A program made the translations under genes and the position numbers. A stretch of 64,000 bases of DNA from Pacificitalea manganoxidans (lineage in GTDB: Bacteria; Pseudomonadota; Alphaproteobacteria; Rhodobacterales; Rhodobacteraceae), in NCBI RefSeq assembly GCF_002504165.1, contig NZ_CP021404.1:2108001-2172000 (forward strand), in the 5' to 3' direction. This document shows positions 25,300-34,416 of this stretch, in pieces. The notes under the pieces are model-generated. The model saw only the letters and a list, made by a program, of their open reading frames with translations, was not told where the DNA came from and made no database searches. Position 1 is the stretch's first letter; each line of letters starts with the position of its first letter.

Positions 25300-27071
25300 G
25301 CCTTCACCCGACATCCTCCCCCGCCGCCGATGCCGCCGCGCTGGACCCGATCACCCTGTCGGTGATCCAGTCCGGGCTGCAACAGGTCTGCGACGAGATG
25401 GATCTGAGCTTCTCCCGCGCCGCGTTCTCGCCGGTGATCGCAGAGGCCAATGACCGCTCCGACGGGATCTATTCGGCCCAAGATGGCAGCTTGATCGCCC
25501 AAGGCTCCCAAGGGCTGCCGGTGTTCGTCGGCACCATGCAATACAGCACCCGCACCCTGATTTCGATGATCGCCGAGGGCCGCGCCGCCGCGCCGAAGCC
25601 GGGCGACATCTATATCGTCAACGACCCCTATCTGGGCGGCACGCATCTGATGGATGTGCGGTTTGCCATGCCGGTCTGGCGGGGGGGCGAGATTTTCTGC
25701 TGGCTGTCGAATACCGGCCATTGGCCCGATACGGGCGGCGCGGTGCCGGGCGGGTTTTCAGCCTCCGCCACCAGTGTCGAGCAAGAGGGTCTGCGCCTGC
25801 CGCCGGTTCGGCTGTTCAAGGAAGGTGAACTGGATCAGGAGATCTATTCGATCATCTGTTCCAACATCCGTGTCGCCGATCAGCGCATCGGTGATGTAAA
25901 GGCACAGGCCGCCGCGCTTTATGTCGGCGAAGCCCGGCTGACCCGGATGCTGGACCGTTACGGCGACGCCACCGTGCGCGATGCCATTGCGGAGTTGCGC
26001 CGCCGCGCCGCCGATCAGATGCGCGCCAATGTCGCGCTGATCCCGCCGGGCACCTACCGCTCCACCGCCTATGTCGACAGCGATGGCGTGGTGGATACGC
26101 CGCTGGAGATTCGGCTGGCGATCCATGCCGATGGCACCAAACTGCGATTCGATTTCGAAGGCTCCTCGCCGCCCTGCATGGGGCCGATGAATTCGGTGCT
26201 GGCGACGACACACAGTTCCGTCTACCTCGCGATGCGCCATATCTTCCCCGATGTGCCGATCAGCGCCGGGGCGTTCGAGCCGTTGGAGATCACCCGCCCC
26301 GAGGGCACATTCCTTGACGCGCAATATCCGCGCCCCGTGTCGGGCTGCGCGGCAGAGGTCAGCCAGCGCATCGCCGAGGCGGTGTTTGCGGCGCTGGTCG
26401 AGGCCCTGCCCGACCGTGTCACCGCTGCCCCTGCGGGCAGCTCCGGCAACTTCGCGCTCGGCGGGTCGGTCCCCGAAGAGGGGCGCAACTTCGTCATGTA
26501 TCAGATTTCCGGCGGGGGCTATGGCGGCTATGCGGGCGGCGACGGCATCTCCAATGGCTGTTCCACCATCGGCATTTCCAAAGCGCCGCCGGTCGAAATC
26601 ATGGAGCAGCAATTCCCGGTGCTGTATCACCGCTACGCCCTGCGCGAAGGGTCCGGCGGCGCGGGCCAGCATCGCGGCGGGTTCGGGCTGGATTACGAGG
26701 TCGAGTTGCGCCGGGGCGAAGCGCGGGCGAGCTTCGTCATGGATCACGGGCGCTTCGGGCCCCAAGGCGCGCTTGGCGGGGCGGATGGCGCGGTCAACAG
26801 CGTGGTGGTTACCCAAGGCGGCCAGAGCTTTACCCCGCCGCACCTGTCCAAGGCACAAGACATCCCCCTCAAGGCTGGCGACCGCGTGCGCGTGGGCACA
26901 CCCGGCGGCGGCGGCTACGGCAACCCGCTGACCCGCGATCCGTCGCTGGTCGCCGAAGACGTCCGCTTGGGCCGCTACACCCCGACGCAGGCGCGCGACA
27001 TGTTCGGCGTGGCGGTGGACAGGGCCGGGCTGGTGGATGGACCGGGGACCGAGGCGCTCCGCGCCGGGTGA
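25296..27071 (+). CDS. Hydantoinase/oxoprolinase subunit B (HyuB family)
   Basis: The 591-residue product has HyuB family blocks: DPITLSVIQSGLQQVCDEMD, NDPYLGGTHLMD, the glycine-rich SGGGYGGYAGGDGI, and a C-terminal GTPGGGGYGNP. It partners HyuA. It is the last gene of the plus-strand operon; about 70 bp later an R1 repeat pair begins. The presence of B next to A favours the hydantoinase/acetone-carboxylase-like superfamily over single-chain 5-oxoprolinase. Confidence 0.9.
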   Translation: MSLHPTSSPAADAAALDPITLSVIQSGLQQVCDEMDLSFSRAAFSPVIAEANDRSDGIYSAQDGSLIAQGSQGLPVFVGTMQYSTRTLISMIAEGRAAAPKPGDIYIVNDPYLGGTHLMDVRFAMPVWRGGEIFCWLSNTGHWPDTGGAVPGGFSASATSVEQEGLRLPPVRLFKEGELDQEIYSIICSNIRVADQRIGDVKAQAAALYVGEARLTRMLDRYGDATVRDAIAELRRRAADQMRANVALIPPGTYRSTAYVDSDGVVDTPLEIRLAIHADGTKLRFDFEGSSPPCMGPMNSVLATTHSSVYLAMRHIFPDVPISAGAFEPLEITRPEGTFLDAQYPRPVSGCAAEVSQRIAEAVFAALVEALPDRVTAAPAGSSGNFALGGSVPEEGRNFVMYQISGGGYGGYAGGDGISNGCSTIGISKAPPVEIMEQQFPVLYHRYALREGSGGAGQHRGGFGLDYEVELRRGEARASFVMDHGRFGPQGALGGADGAVNSVVVTQGGQSFTPPHLSKAQDIPLKAGDRVRVGTPGGGGYGNPLTRDPSLVAEDVRLGRYTPTQARDMFGVAVDRAGLVDGPGTEALRAG

Positions 27072-27132
27072 TCCGCGAAATAGGGAGATTTCGAGGATTT
27101 ACTCCATGGTATCAGAAAACGCAGTTATTCTG

Positions 27133-27308
27133 GCGCAACCGAAGCCTGCCCGTGGGGTGGCGCTGCAACATCCGAGCGGGTGTGCTTTATCCCACCCACA
27201 TACCTCCACGCTCTAAGGTCAGCGTGAGATGGCGAAGCGCCAGCCCGCAGGGACGGGCAGGCGCTCGCTCTCGCGGCCTGCGGCCTTGTCCGAGAGCGGA
27301 AGCGCTGG
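27133..27308 (+). repeat. Hairpin repeat family R1, copy 6
   Basis: This full element has the CGCTCTCG/CGAGAGCG version of hairpin 2 and an inner GGCC-TGC-GGCC stem-loop. The hairpin 1 loop is CAGGGA instead of TGGGGA. It is tandem with the next copy downstream of hyuB. Confidence 0.85.
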
Positions 27309-27340
27309 GTTCGGTCGTTGTGGAACGCTGACCTTTCAGG

Positions 27341-27514
27341 CGCACCGCAGGCCTGCCCGTGGGGTGGCGCTGCAACAGGTGACCGGCGCGCTTTATCCCA
27401 GCCAAGCCCTTTCCCGCTCCGAGGTTAGCGCAAGATGACAAAGCGCCAGCCCGCCGGGGCGGGCAGGCGCTCGCTCTCGCGGCCTTCGGCCTTGTCCGAG
27501 AGCGGATGCGCTGA
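27341..27514 (+). repeat. Hairpin repeat family R1, copy 7
   Basis: This full element has CGCTCTCG/CGAGAGCG outer arms, a GGCC-TTC-GGCC inner stem, and a CCGGGG loop in hairpin 1. Confidence 0.85.
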
Positions 27515-27523
27515 GCGGTAAGG

Positions 27524-27554
27524 GGGCGCTCCCGACATATCTCGCGGAGCGCCC
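27524..27554 (-). terminator. Terminator-like hairpin after the RTX gene
   Basis: A perfect nine-pair stem GGGCGCTCC/GGAGCGCCC with a 13-base loop lies 4 bp beyond the RTX stop codon. No T-run follows, so termination may depend on Rho or the hairpin may only protect the transcript. Confidence 0.6.
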
Positions 27555-27557
27555 AGC

Positions 27558-30500
27558 TCAGCTTACCAGCAGAACCGCCTCGTGCCGTTTCAGCGTCTTG
27601 CGCGCGGCTTGGTAGGCCGTGCGGCCCTCGGCTTGGCGCAGGTCGGGGAACAGATCGAAGATCTCAGCACGCTGGTCCTGATCCATGCCCTTCAACGAAT
27701 AGTCGCCGGGCTGGAAGCTTTCGGTCCATGTGCCGTCGGACAGGACCACCTCGTGGTTGTCGAACATGAAGTGGATGTAGGTCGCCTGCGTGGCGCGGGC
27801 CCGCTCGACCCCGTCGTGGTTCAGCAAATGCTTGGCCGCGACCAGAACCTCGCGCTCCTCGAAATAGAGGCTCGCCCGGTCCGACGCGATCAGCATCCGA
27901 TGGTTGGGCGACACCAGCATGTCCCGTTCGGGCAGGTTGTTGCCCAGCGATCCGGCACGGATCAGCACCGGCTGTAGATGCGGGCTTTGGCGCAGGCCAT
28001 CCCAATCCAGCAGCTTCTGCCCGGTCCAGCGGATTTCCTGAATGCCGTTGTCGCGGGTGATGACCCGGTCGCCCTCGCGCAGATCCTCGACCCGGCGTTC
28101 GCCCATCGGCGTCGCGATGAGCGTGCCGGGGGTGAAGCAAGGAATGACATTCTCGATCTCCTCGAACGTCATGGTGGAGCCATCGGCGAAGTTGACGATG
28201 CCATCTTCGCGGTCGTCCGACGTGTAGGTGATGGACGACACATTGGACCCGGTCAGATCCAGCGTGTCGAAATCATCGCCGCCCGAGCCGCCGTCGACAT
28301 GGTCGCCACCATTGCCGCCAAGGAACAGATCGCGGTCATCGCCCCCAAAGAGCGTATCCTCGCCCTCGCCACCGATGATCGTGTCATTGCCAGCGCCGCC
28401 ATAGATGGTGTCGTCGTCGATGCCACCGTCGATATAGTCGTTTCCGGCATCGCCGTAGATTTCGTCATCGTCATCCTGACCGAAAATCCGGTCATCGCCG
28501 TCGCCGCCATGGATCACGTCGCGCCCGTTATCGGGGCGCTCGTCGGTATCGTCGGGCACATTCAGGCTGTCGGGGAAGGCCGGGTCCAGACCGCCATAGA
28601 TCGTATCGTTGCCCTCGCCGCCATAAATGGTGTCGGAGCCTTCGCCGCCGACGATGTAATCATCGCCCTTGCCGCCATCGACAAAGTCATCGTCGAACCC
28701 GGCATCGATCCGGTCGTTGCCCGCACCACCATAGATGGTGTCGTTGTCATCGCCGGTGATGATCGTGTCGTTGCCGTTGCCGCCTTCGACATAGTCGCGA
28801 TCGTTGTTGGGATCGGCATCGCCCGGGAACAGCCCCGGATAGCCACGGTCCGGCAGCGGATTGGCGGAATTCGGAGCGGCGGTGTTGATGTAATCGTCGC
28901 CATCATCGCCATACACGGTGTCAGAGCCATCGCCGCCGGTGATGCGGTCATTGCCCGCGCCGCCTTTGATGATGTCATCGCCCGCGCCGCCATCGACAAC
29001 GTCATCGCCGCTCATCGCGTCGATGGTGTCATTGCCGGAGCCGCCCTTGATCGTATCCGCGTCGGAGCCGCCCTTGATGGTGTCGTTGCCGGCACCGCCG
29101 TCGATGGTGTCTTCGCCACCTTCGCCGTTGATGTCGTCGTCACCGTCACCGCCCAGCAGCGTGTCATTATCGGCGGAGCCACGGATGTAGTCGTCGCCTG
29201 CGCCACCGTCGATGTAGTCGTCGCCGCCATTGCCGTAGAGCGTGTCGTTCCCGGCCTCGCCGTAGATCTCATCCGCGCCTTCACCGCCGAACACCTTATC
29301 ATCGCCTGCGCCCGCACGGATCAGGTCATCACCTTCGCCGCCATAGATCAGGTCGGCGTTGTTGTTGCCGATGATCGTGTCGTTGCCCGCGCCGCCCTTC
29401 AGCGTGTCGTTTCCGCCGCCACCGTCGATGTAGTCGTCACCGTCGCCGCCATCGACAACATCGTCGCCGCCCATAGCGTAGATCGTGTCATTGCCCGATC
29501 CCCCGGTGATGTTGTCAGCGTCCGATCCGCCACGGATCGTGTCATTGCCCGCACCGCCGTCGATGGTGTCCCGGCCGCCTTCGCCGTTGATGTCGTCGTC
29601 ACCGTCACCGCCCAGCAGCGTGTCGTCATCGGCACCGCCACGGATGAAATCATTCCCCGCGCCGCCATCGATGTAATCGTCACCGCCATTGCCGTAGAGC
29701 GTGTCGTTCCCGGCCTCGCCGTAGATCTCGTCATTGCCCGCGCCGCCGAAGACCTTATCGTCGCTGGCGCCCGCGCGGATCAGGTCATCGCCTTCACCGC
29801 CATAGATCAGGTCGGCGTTGTTGTTGCCGATGATCGTGTCGTTGCCCGCGCCGCCCTTCAGCGTGTCGTCGCCGCCACCGCCATCGATGTAGTCGTCGCC
29901 GTCGCCGCCATCGACAACATCGTCGCCGCCCATGGCGTAGATCGTGTCATTGCCCGAACCGCCGGTGATGTTGTCCGCGTCGGAGCCGCCCTTGATGGTG
30001 TCGTTCCCGGCACCGCCGTCGATGGTGTCTTCGCCACCTTCGCCGTTGATGTCGTCGTCACCGTCACCGCCCAGCAGCGTGTCATTATCGGCGGAGCCAC
30101 GGATATAGTCGTCGCCTGCGCCACCGTCGATGTAATCGTCGCCGCCATTGCCGTAGAGCGTGTCGTTCCCGGCCTCGCCGTAGATCGTGTCGTTGCCCTC
30201 GCCGCCGAATACGGTGTCATCGCCGTCACCGCCATAGATGGTGTCGTCGCCCGTGCCACCATGCAGGCGGTCATTGCCGCCTTCCCCATAAAGCGTGTCA
30301 TTCCCCGCTTCGCCATAGAGGACGTCGTCGCCCGCGCCGGTGTCGGTCGCCGCGCTCGTCGCACCGCCGCCGTCATACTGGGTGCCGTTGCTGTCGCCAT
30401 AGATGACGTCATCGCCCTCGCCGCCCCGGACCGTGTCGCTGCCGGACCCTGCATAGACCTCGTCATCCCCCGCGCCCGACAGCACCGTGTCGTCGCCATC

Positions 30501-31223
30501 CCCGGCCAGCACGATATCGTCCTGCGGGGCCTCGCCGGGCAGCAGCGCGTCGGAATTGTCGATGAAATCGCCTTCGGGGTCGTCCGCATAGGCCGCGTCG
30601 ATCAGATCTCCGGCCAGCGTGCCTTCGACCAGACCGTCGCGGGGCAGCTGCGGCTCGTTGTCTTCGTCGTCGATGCAATCGAAGGCAAATTCCGACAGGC
30701 CGATCGTGCCCGCGCTGCTGCTGCTGTCACCGTCCGTATGGATCACCTGAATCGAGGAAACCGGGCCGGGGATGGTCACTGTCACGCTGTCCGCGGCACC
30801 GGACCCGTCCACGCCGGGATTGACGTTGCCGCCCCCTTCGATGGTGTTGCCGTTGACCTGATGGTGCGAAGTGAGGTTCGAGAAAGTCACCGGCAGCACA
30901 TTGCCTTCGGCATCCTTGGCGATGACCGTCACCCGGTCATCCCAGCCCCGGCCCGCATCGACGTCATAGATGGCAAAGGTCACATTCTCGACCGGCTCGG
31001 AGAAGTCGACATAGGCTTTCGACGTGTTGCAGCCCGGCGATGACCAGAGCACCCCGTTATACCATTTGAACCCCGCATCCCCGTGGCCGTCGGGCGTTTT
31101 CAGCGTGACATCCACGTCGCCACAGCTGGAGGTGACGTCGTCGTCATCGTCCCTGTCGCACTTGTCCCAGTCGGTCTTGTAGTCGTGATCACGGCTGTGA
31201 TGGTCATCGGAACGGTAGGTCAT
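27558..31223 (-). CDS. RTX calcium-binding protein with C-terminal Hint domain
   Basis: The 1221-residue acidic protein is expected to leave the cell by a type I system. Residues 1-210 are a non-repeat beta-rich region. Residues about 240-1010 are nonapeptide RTX repeats (GGxGxDxIx) that fold as calcium-bound beta rolls. From C1029 (CFTPGTLIATPMGERRVEDL) runs a Hint-type domain, related to hedgehog/intein self-splicing domains and frequent in rhodobacterial RTX proteins. The repeats contain a near-exact 153-residue tandem duplication. GAGGATT precedes the ATG. No type I exporter genes are adjacent. A role in adhesion or matrix is possible but unproven. Confidence 0.88.
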   Translation of the reverse strand: MTYRSDDHHSRDHDYKTDWDKCDRDDDDDVTSSCGDVDVTLKTPDGHGDAGFKWYNGVLWSSPGCNTSKAYVDFSEPVENVTFAIYDVDAGRGWDDRVTVIAKDAEGNVLPVTFSNLTSHHQVNGNTIEGGGNVNPGVDGSGAADSVTVTIPGPVSSIQVIHTDGDSSSSAGTIGLSEFAFDCIDDEDNEPQLPRDGLVEGTLAGDLIDAAYADDPEGDFIDNSDALLPGEAPQDDIVLAGDGDDTVLSGAGDDEVYAGSGSDTVRGGEGDDVIYGDSNGTQYDGGGATSAATDTGAGDDVLYGEAGNDTLYGEGGNDRLHGGTGDDTIYGGDGDDTVFGGEGNDTIYGEAGNDTLYGNGGDDYIDGGAGDDYIRGSADNDTLLGGDGDDDINGEGGEDTIDGGAGNDTIKGGSDADNITGGSGNDTIYAMGGDDVVDGGDGDDYIDGGGGDDTLKGGAGNDTIIGNNNADLIYGGEGDDLIRAGASDDKVFGGAGNDEIYGEAGNDTLYGNGGDDYIDGGAGNDFIRGGADDDTLLGGDGDDDINGEGGRDTIDGGAGNDTIRGGSDADNITGGSGNDTIYAMGGDDVVDGGDGDDYIDGGGGNDTLKGGAGNDTIIGNNNADLIYGGEGDDLIRAGAGDDKVFGGEGADEIYGEAGNDTLYGNGGDDYIDGGAGDDYIRGSADNDTLLGGDGDDDINGEGGEDTIDGGAGNDTIKGGSDADTIKGGSGNDTIDAMSGDDVVDGGAGDDIIKGGAGNDRITGGDGSDTVYGDDGDDYINTAAPNSANPLPDRGYPGLFPGDADPNNDRDYVEGGNGNDTIITGDDNDTIYGGAGNDRIDAGFDDDFVDGGKGDDYIVGGEGSDTIYGGEGNDTIYGGLDPAFPDSLNVPDDTDERPDNGRDVIHGGDGDDRIFGQDDDDEIYGDAGNDYIDGGIDDDTIYGGAGNDTIIGGEGEDTLFGGDDRDLFLGGNGGDHVDGGSGGDDFDTLDLTGSNVSSITYTSDDREDGIVNFADGSTMTFEEIENVIPCFTPGTLIATPMGERRVEDLREGDRVITRDNGIQEIRWTGQKLLDWDGLRQSPHLQPVLIRAGSLGNNLPERDMLVSPNHRMLIASDRASLYFEEREVLVAAKHLLNHDGVERARATQATYIHFMFDNHEVVLSDGTWTESFQPGDYSLKGMDQDQRAEIFDLFPDLRQAEGRTAYQAARKTLKRHEAVLLVS
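29022..30182 (-). repeat. 459-bp tandem repeat inside the RTX gene (about 2.5 copies)
   Basis: The same sequence recurs with an exact period of 459 bp (anchor TGCCGTAGAG at 29231, 29690 and 30149). Each unit encodes 17 nonapeptides (153 residues). Two full units and about nine nonapeptides of a third are present. Homology at DNA level shows recent duplication, and copy number may vary between strains. Confidence 0.85.
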
Positions 31224-32063
31224 AATCGGTAATCCTCACATGAACGCTGGGCGGACGGCGTGCCTCAGCGGGCACAGGCGTGAATGGCGCAAGATCGCGG
31301 CAGTGGCGTGACGGGGTCGGACAGATACGGCGACAAAAGCGCGGCGGACCATGAAACTCGGATTGACCTCACGGCAGGCCGCCGCGCCGGGGCGGCTGGT
31401 GCCAAGGCGCGCCGCACGATCTGCGCCACCGGTGCGGCAGCACAGCAGCGCGACCGGAAACGATCCGGTCCGCGACGCAGCGGTGCTGAAAAATCGGGTG
31501 GTGCGAGACACGAGCAGCTTCCTTGACTGCCCCCAGAGAGATCATCCCGGATGCGGTGAAGCCGTCCCTGAAACCGCCGCACGAAGATCGCAGCAGACTG
31601 TCACGCGCCCAAGGCAGCCGGCGCCACGGGCAAGCCGCGGTCCTATCCGTTATATGCTCGGGTATCCTGCAGACACGCGAGACAGACGTGACGGTCGGCC
31701 GGACGCGCCATAGACACGCCAACGCCGGTTTCCGAAACGGCCGCCCCCGCAGCCAGATATGTCACCCCCCAGTCGGGCACGTTAAGTTATAGGTCAGCAG
31801 GACCGACCGGGCCAGCATATTTCTGCCGCATTTCAGCCGCGAACGAAGCACATTCTCGCCCATAAAGTCATGCCGATCAGCAATTTGCGCGCTTAGGTTG
31901 AGTTGATTGTTTCCGCTGCGGAACCAACGCGCCACCGCCTTTGATTGCAAATTGCATATATTAAGAAGAAATCGCGCATCTCGCGCCCGATCAGGCACTG
32001 CTGACTGCCCGACATCGCAGGATTGTTCACGCCCCAACCCGCACCGCCGCAGGATGAAAAAAT
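31224..32063. other. Gene-free interval upstream of the RTX gene
   Basis: About 840 bp separate the RTX start from a hairpin at 32064. No open frame here has convincing coding character or recognisable similarity. The part from about 31780 to 32060 is noticeably less GC-rich, with AT tracts such as GCATATATTAAGAAG, and may hold the RTX promoter or an untranslated RNA. Confidence 0.5.
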
Positions 32064-32093
32064 TTTTGGGCCCCTGCCCTAATCTGCCCAAAA
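32064..32093. promoter_or_regulatory. Isolated hairpin TTTTGGGC/GCCCAAAA
   Basis: An eight-pair stem (32064-32071 with 32086-32093) encloses a 14-base loop and is preceded by an A/T run. It could terminate an unannotated short transcript on either strand. No gene is assigned. Confidence 0.35.
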
Positions 32094-32165
32094 CCACACC
32101 AGATCGGGGCGCAAATGTGGCGAAACTGTGACCCAGTCCCGCCATCCGAATCACGCGACGCCAAA

Positions 32166-32197
32166 CGAAAAGCGCCCGCCGAATGGGGCGGGCGCTT
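32166..32197 (-). terminator. Terminator of the stress operon
   Basis: Read on the minus strand, AAGCGCCCGCC and GGCGGGCGCTT form an eleven-pair stem with a short loop and run into TTTT. It lies 25 bp past the stop of the DUF3618 gene. Confidence 0.8.
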
Positions 32198-32221
32198 CTG
32201 TAACTACTTCAGGGGTCGAGA

Positions 32222-33388
32222 TCAGGAACCGGGCTTGCCCAGCTTCTCTTCCTCGGCCTTGGACTTGGCGGCTTCGGCCACCCGGCGCACGGAATCTTCC
32301 GCACGGTCGACGACCGCATCGGCGGCGGAACCGCTGCCTTGAGTCTTGTCGTCGGCGGTGTCTTTCACCGAACGCGCAACATCCTCGGCGTCGGACCGGG
32401 CTTTCTCACCCTGCTTGCGGGCCTCGCCCATCGCGGCATCCGCGACGCGCAGCGCCTTGGCTTTTTCTTCGGCAAAGATCGCTTCGGCCTCATGGTAGAG
32501 GCGGTCGCTATCCTCTCCGAAATGCTCGTCCTCCATGCGGGTGCGCGGCAGCGCCCCGGCAATGGCGGCACCCACGGCAAAGGCCAGCGCGCCTGCGACG
32601 ATCGGATGCTCCTCGAAGAAGTCCTGCGCCTGATCGACCCCGCGGGAGGCGTAGCGCCCCGCTTGCTCGCGCGCCTCGATGGCACGTTCACGGGCCGCGA
32701 TGATGCGCTCACGCGCGCTTTCGCTCAGGCTTTCGGTGCCTTCGGACAGGCTCCGCGCAATCGCCTCGGACCGATCCCGCACCCGGCCTGCGCCGCGCGA
32801 CACACCGTCCGAGACGCTGGCCCCGGCGGCCCGCACGCTGTCGCTTGCCGACCGACCAGCCGCGCCGACACGGGCCCCCGCATCGGACACGCGATCCCCG
32901 GCGGCGCTCATCTTATCGCTCGCCGCGCTTTGGGCGTTGTGCAGACCGGCGCGGGCGCGCTGGCTTGCCGTCGGACCATGCCCCGCATCGGTGAACCACG
33001 CCGGACCATCGCCCGAAGGCACCGGACCGCGCGGCGGGATGAACGCGTCATTGCGCGCGTCACGACGCCCGGCACGGGTGCCCTTTGCCGGATCGCGGCG
33101 GCTCAGGTCACGGGCGCGATCCTCGATACGATCGGCGCTCGGCCCCTGACCGAAAATCAGCCACCCCAGACCAACGCCGGTCAAGGCGAGGGCCAGCGGA
33201 TTATCCCGCGCGGCGGTCGAAATGGACTTGCCGATATCGCCGCCATGGGCGCGGAAATTGCTGGTGACGGTGCGCATGATATTCTCGGGCGAGAAGGTAT
33301 CTTGCAGGCTTTCCACCGAATGCTTCAGCTGTTCGCGATCCCGCTCCAGCTCGCGTTCGATCTCGTCGGTTGATCTTGTATCGCTCAT
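32222..33388 (-). CDS. DUF3618 domain protein, stress operon
   Basis: The 388-residue product starts with the DUF3618 block (STDEIERELERDREQLKHSVESLQ, residues about 6-45). It has two short hydrophobic segments (NPLALALTGVGLGWLIFG near residue 63 and HPIVAGALAFAVGAAIAGAL near residue 260). Between and after them are long Ala/Ser/Arg-rich helical stretches resembling LEA-like or apolipoprotein-like sequences. It is the last gene of an operon with a holin-like protein and a nutrient-deprivation-type protein, a set common in alphaproteobacteria. Its molecular function is unknown; a membrane-associated stress role is likely. Confidence 0.8.
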   Translation of the reverse strand: MSDTRSTDEIERELERDREQLKHSVESLQDTFSPENIMRTVTSNFRAHGGDIGKSISTAARDNPLALALTGVGLGWLIFGQGPSADRIEDRARDLSRRDPAKGTRAGRRDARNDAFIPPRGPVPSGDGPAWFTDAGHGPTASQRARAGLHNAQSAASDKMSAAGDRVSDAGARVGAAGRSASDSVRAAGASVSDGVSRGAGRVRDRSEAIARSLSEGTESLSESARERIIAARERAIEAREQAGRYASRGVDQAQDFFEEHPIVAGALAFAVGAAIAGALPRTRMEDEHFGEDSDRLYHEAEAIFAEEKAKALRVADAAMGEARKQGEKARSDAEDVARSVKDTADDKTQGSGSAADAVVDRAEDSVRRVAEAAKSKAEEEKLGKPGS

Positions 33389-33389
33389 A

Positions 33390-33812
33390 TTACACCGCCT
33401 CTTTCACGGCCTCGCCATCACGGCGCACGTTCTTTGCGGTCCGCGTCGGCGCGAGGGATTTCAGTTTCAGGTCATTAAGACCCTTCTTGGCCAGCAGACC
33501 GGCGATCACGGCGAAGAGAACGCCCACGATCAGCGCGGACCAACCGGCATCGATGCCCAGTTCGACAAGTCCTGCGACCAGCGCACTGGCCAGCACGTTC
33601 AGCGCGGTCAGCAGGATCACCACACCGGCGACAATCATGCCGACAGCAGCGCCCGCCTTGCGGAGGTTTTCGTCAACCTCGGCGCGGAACAGGTCCATCT
33701 CGCCGCGCACCAGCTTCGTCACTTGGGCAAGCACATCGCCCACAAGACCGCTGGTTTCGCGGATCTGGTGGCGAACACCCTCATCGCCATGGGGAGTATT
33801 GGGGTCGGTCAT
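33390..33812 (-). CDS. Phage-holin-family (DUF1469) membrane protein
   Basis: The 140-residue product has an N-terminal amphipathic segment followed by two membrane helices (about residues 55-80 and 87-108, ending LLAKKGLNDLKL). This is the Phage_holin_3_6 / DUF1469 layout. Despite the family name, it is a cellular membrane protein with no sign of phage genes nearby. Start and stop overlap or nearly touch the neighbours (TGATG upstream, 1 bp downstream), so it belongs to the stress operon. Confidence 0.85.
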   Translation of the reverse strand: MTDPNTPHGDEGVRHQIRETSGLVGDVLAQVTKLVRGEMDLFRAEVDENLRKAGAAVGMIVAGVVILLTALNVLASALVAGLVELGIDAGWSALIVGVLFAVIAGLLAKKGLNDLKLKSLAPTRTAKNVRRDGEAVKEAV

Positions 33813-34399
33813 CAGTAGGCTCCTCCGATCTTGGGCGCGGTGGACGGGCCACCGGGTGCCGGGGTGCCGGTCGCCGGAGCGGCGCTGGCAGGGGTCTGGG
33901 TGATGCCGCCGGAGACAGGCGTGGCGGCGGGCGTCGTGGCAGGCGTGGTCGCGGGCGACGACACGGCGGGCTGCGGTGTGCCGGCCTTGGCAAAGCGCGT
34001 CACGGCAAACCCGGCCAAAGCCGCACCGCCAAGAAACGCCAGCGGATTGCGCCGGGCGAAGTTGCTGACTTCGCTGGCAAGCTCACCGATGTCACGGTCG
34101 CGCACGGCGTCGGACGCATCGGCAAGGCTTTCGGCGATCTGGCCAAAGGTCCGCTCCTGCGGGGAGCCGCTGCGCATGGATTCGGCGGCCTTGCGCAGAC
34201 CGTCCGCGATACCGCTGATTTCCGACGCGGCGCTGTCCTTGGCGCTTTCGGCGCGGCTTTCGGCCTCGCTGCGGGCGCGGGTCGCGGCGTCACGGGCCAG
34301 CGACTTCGCGTCATCGGCGACACGGCGCGCGGCGTTTTCAGCATCGGCGCGCGCTTCGCTGCCGGGCGCGCTGGGGTTTGTGGGGTCTTGATGGGTCAT
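33812..34399 (-). CDS. Nutrient-deprivation-induced-type membrane protein
   Basis: The 195-residue product has an Ala/Asp/Arg-rich N-terminal helix (residues about 15-70) and one hydrophobic segment (NPLAFLGGAALAGFAVTRF at about residue 133). Its tail is Pro/Thr/Ala-rich. It resembles proteins annotated as nutrient deprivation-induced in Rhodobacterales. GGAGGAAATCCC lies directly before the ATG. The 22-residue membrane peptide gene ends 17 bp upstream and an EcfG-type promoter lies before that. Confidence 0.78.
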   Translation of the reverse strand: MTHQDPTNPSAPGSEARADAENAARRVADDAKSLARDAATRARSEAESRAESAKDSAASEISGIADGLRKAAESMRSGSPQERTFGQIAESLADASDAVRDRDIGELASEVSNFARRNPLAFLGGAALAGFAVTRFAKAGTPQPAVSSPATTPATTPAATPVSGGITQTPASAAPATGTPAPGGPSTAPKIGGAY

Positions 34400-34416
34400 T
34401 GGGATTTCCTCCGGTT

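Noticed and set aside
27978-31043. Plus-strand open frame of 1021 codons with Val/Ala/Ile-rich repeats
   Set aside because: It is the reverse reading of the RTX repeats. Periodicity comes from the nonapeptide codons on the minus strand.
31236-31722. Small minus- and plus-strand frames upstream of the RTX gene
   Set aside because: They overlap each other in all frames, with no motif, no ribosome-binding site and ordinary non-coding composition.
33390-33812. Prophage or lysis cassette because of a holin-family match
   Set aside because: The family is a cellular DUF1469 protein in a conserved stress operon. No endolysin, portal or integrase is present.
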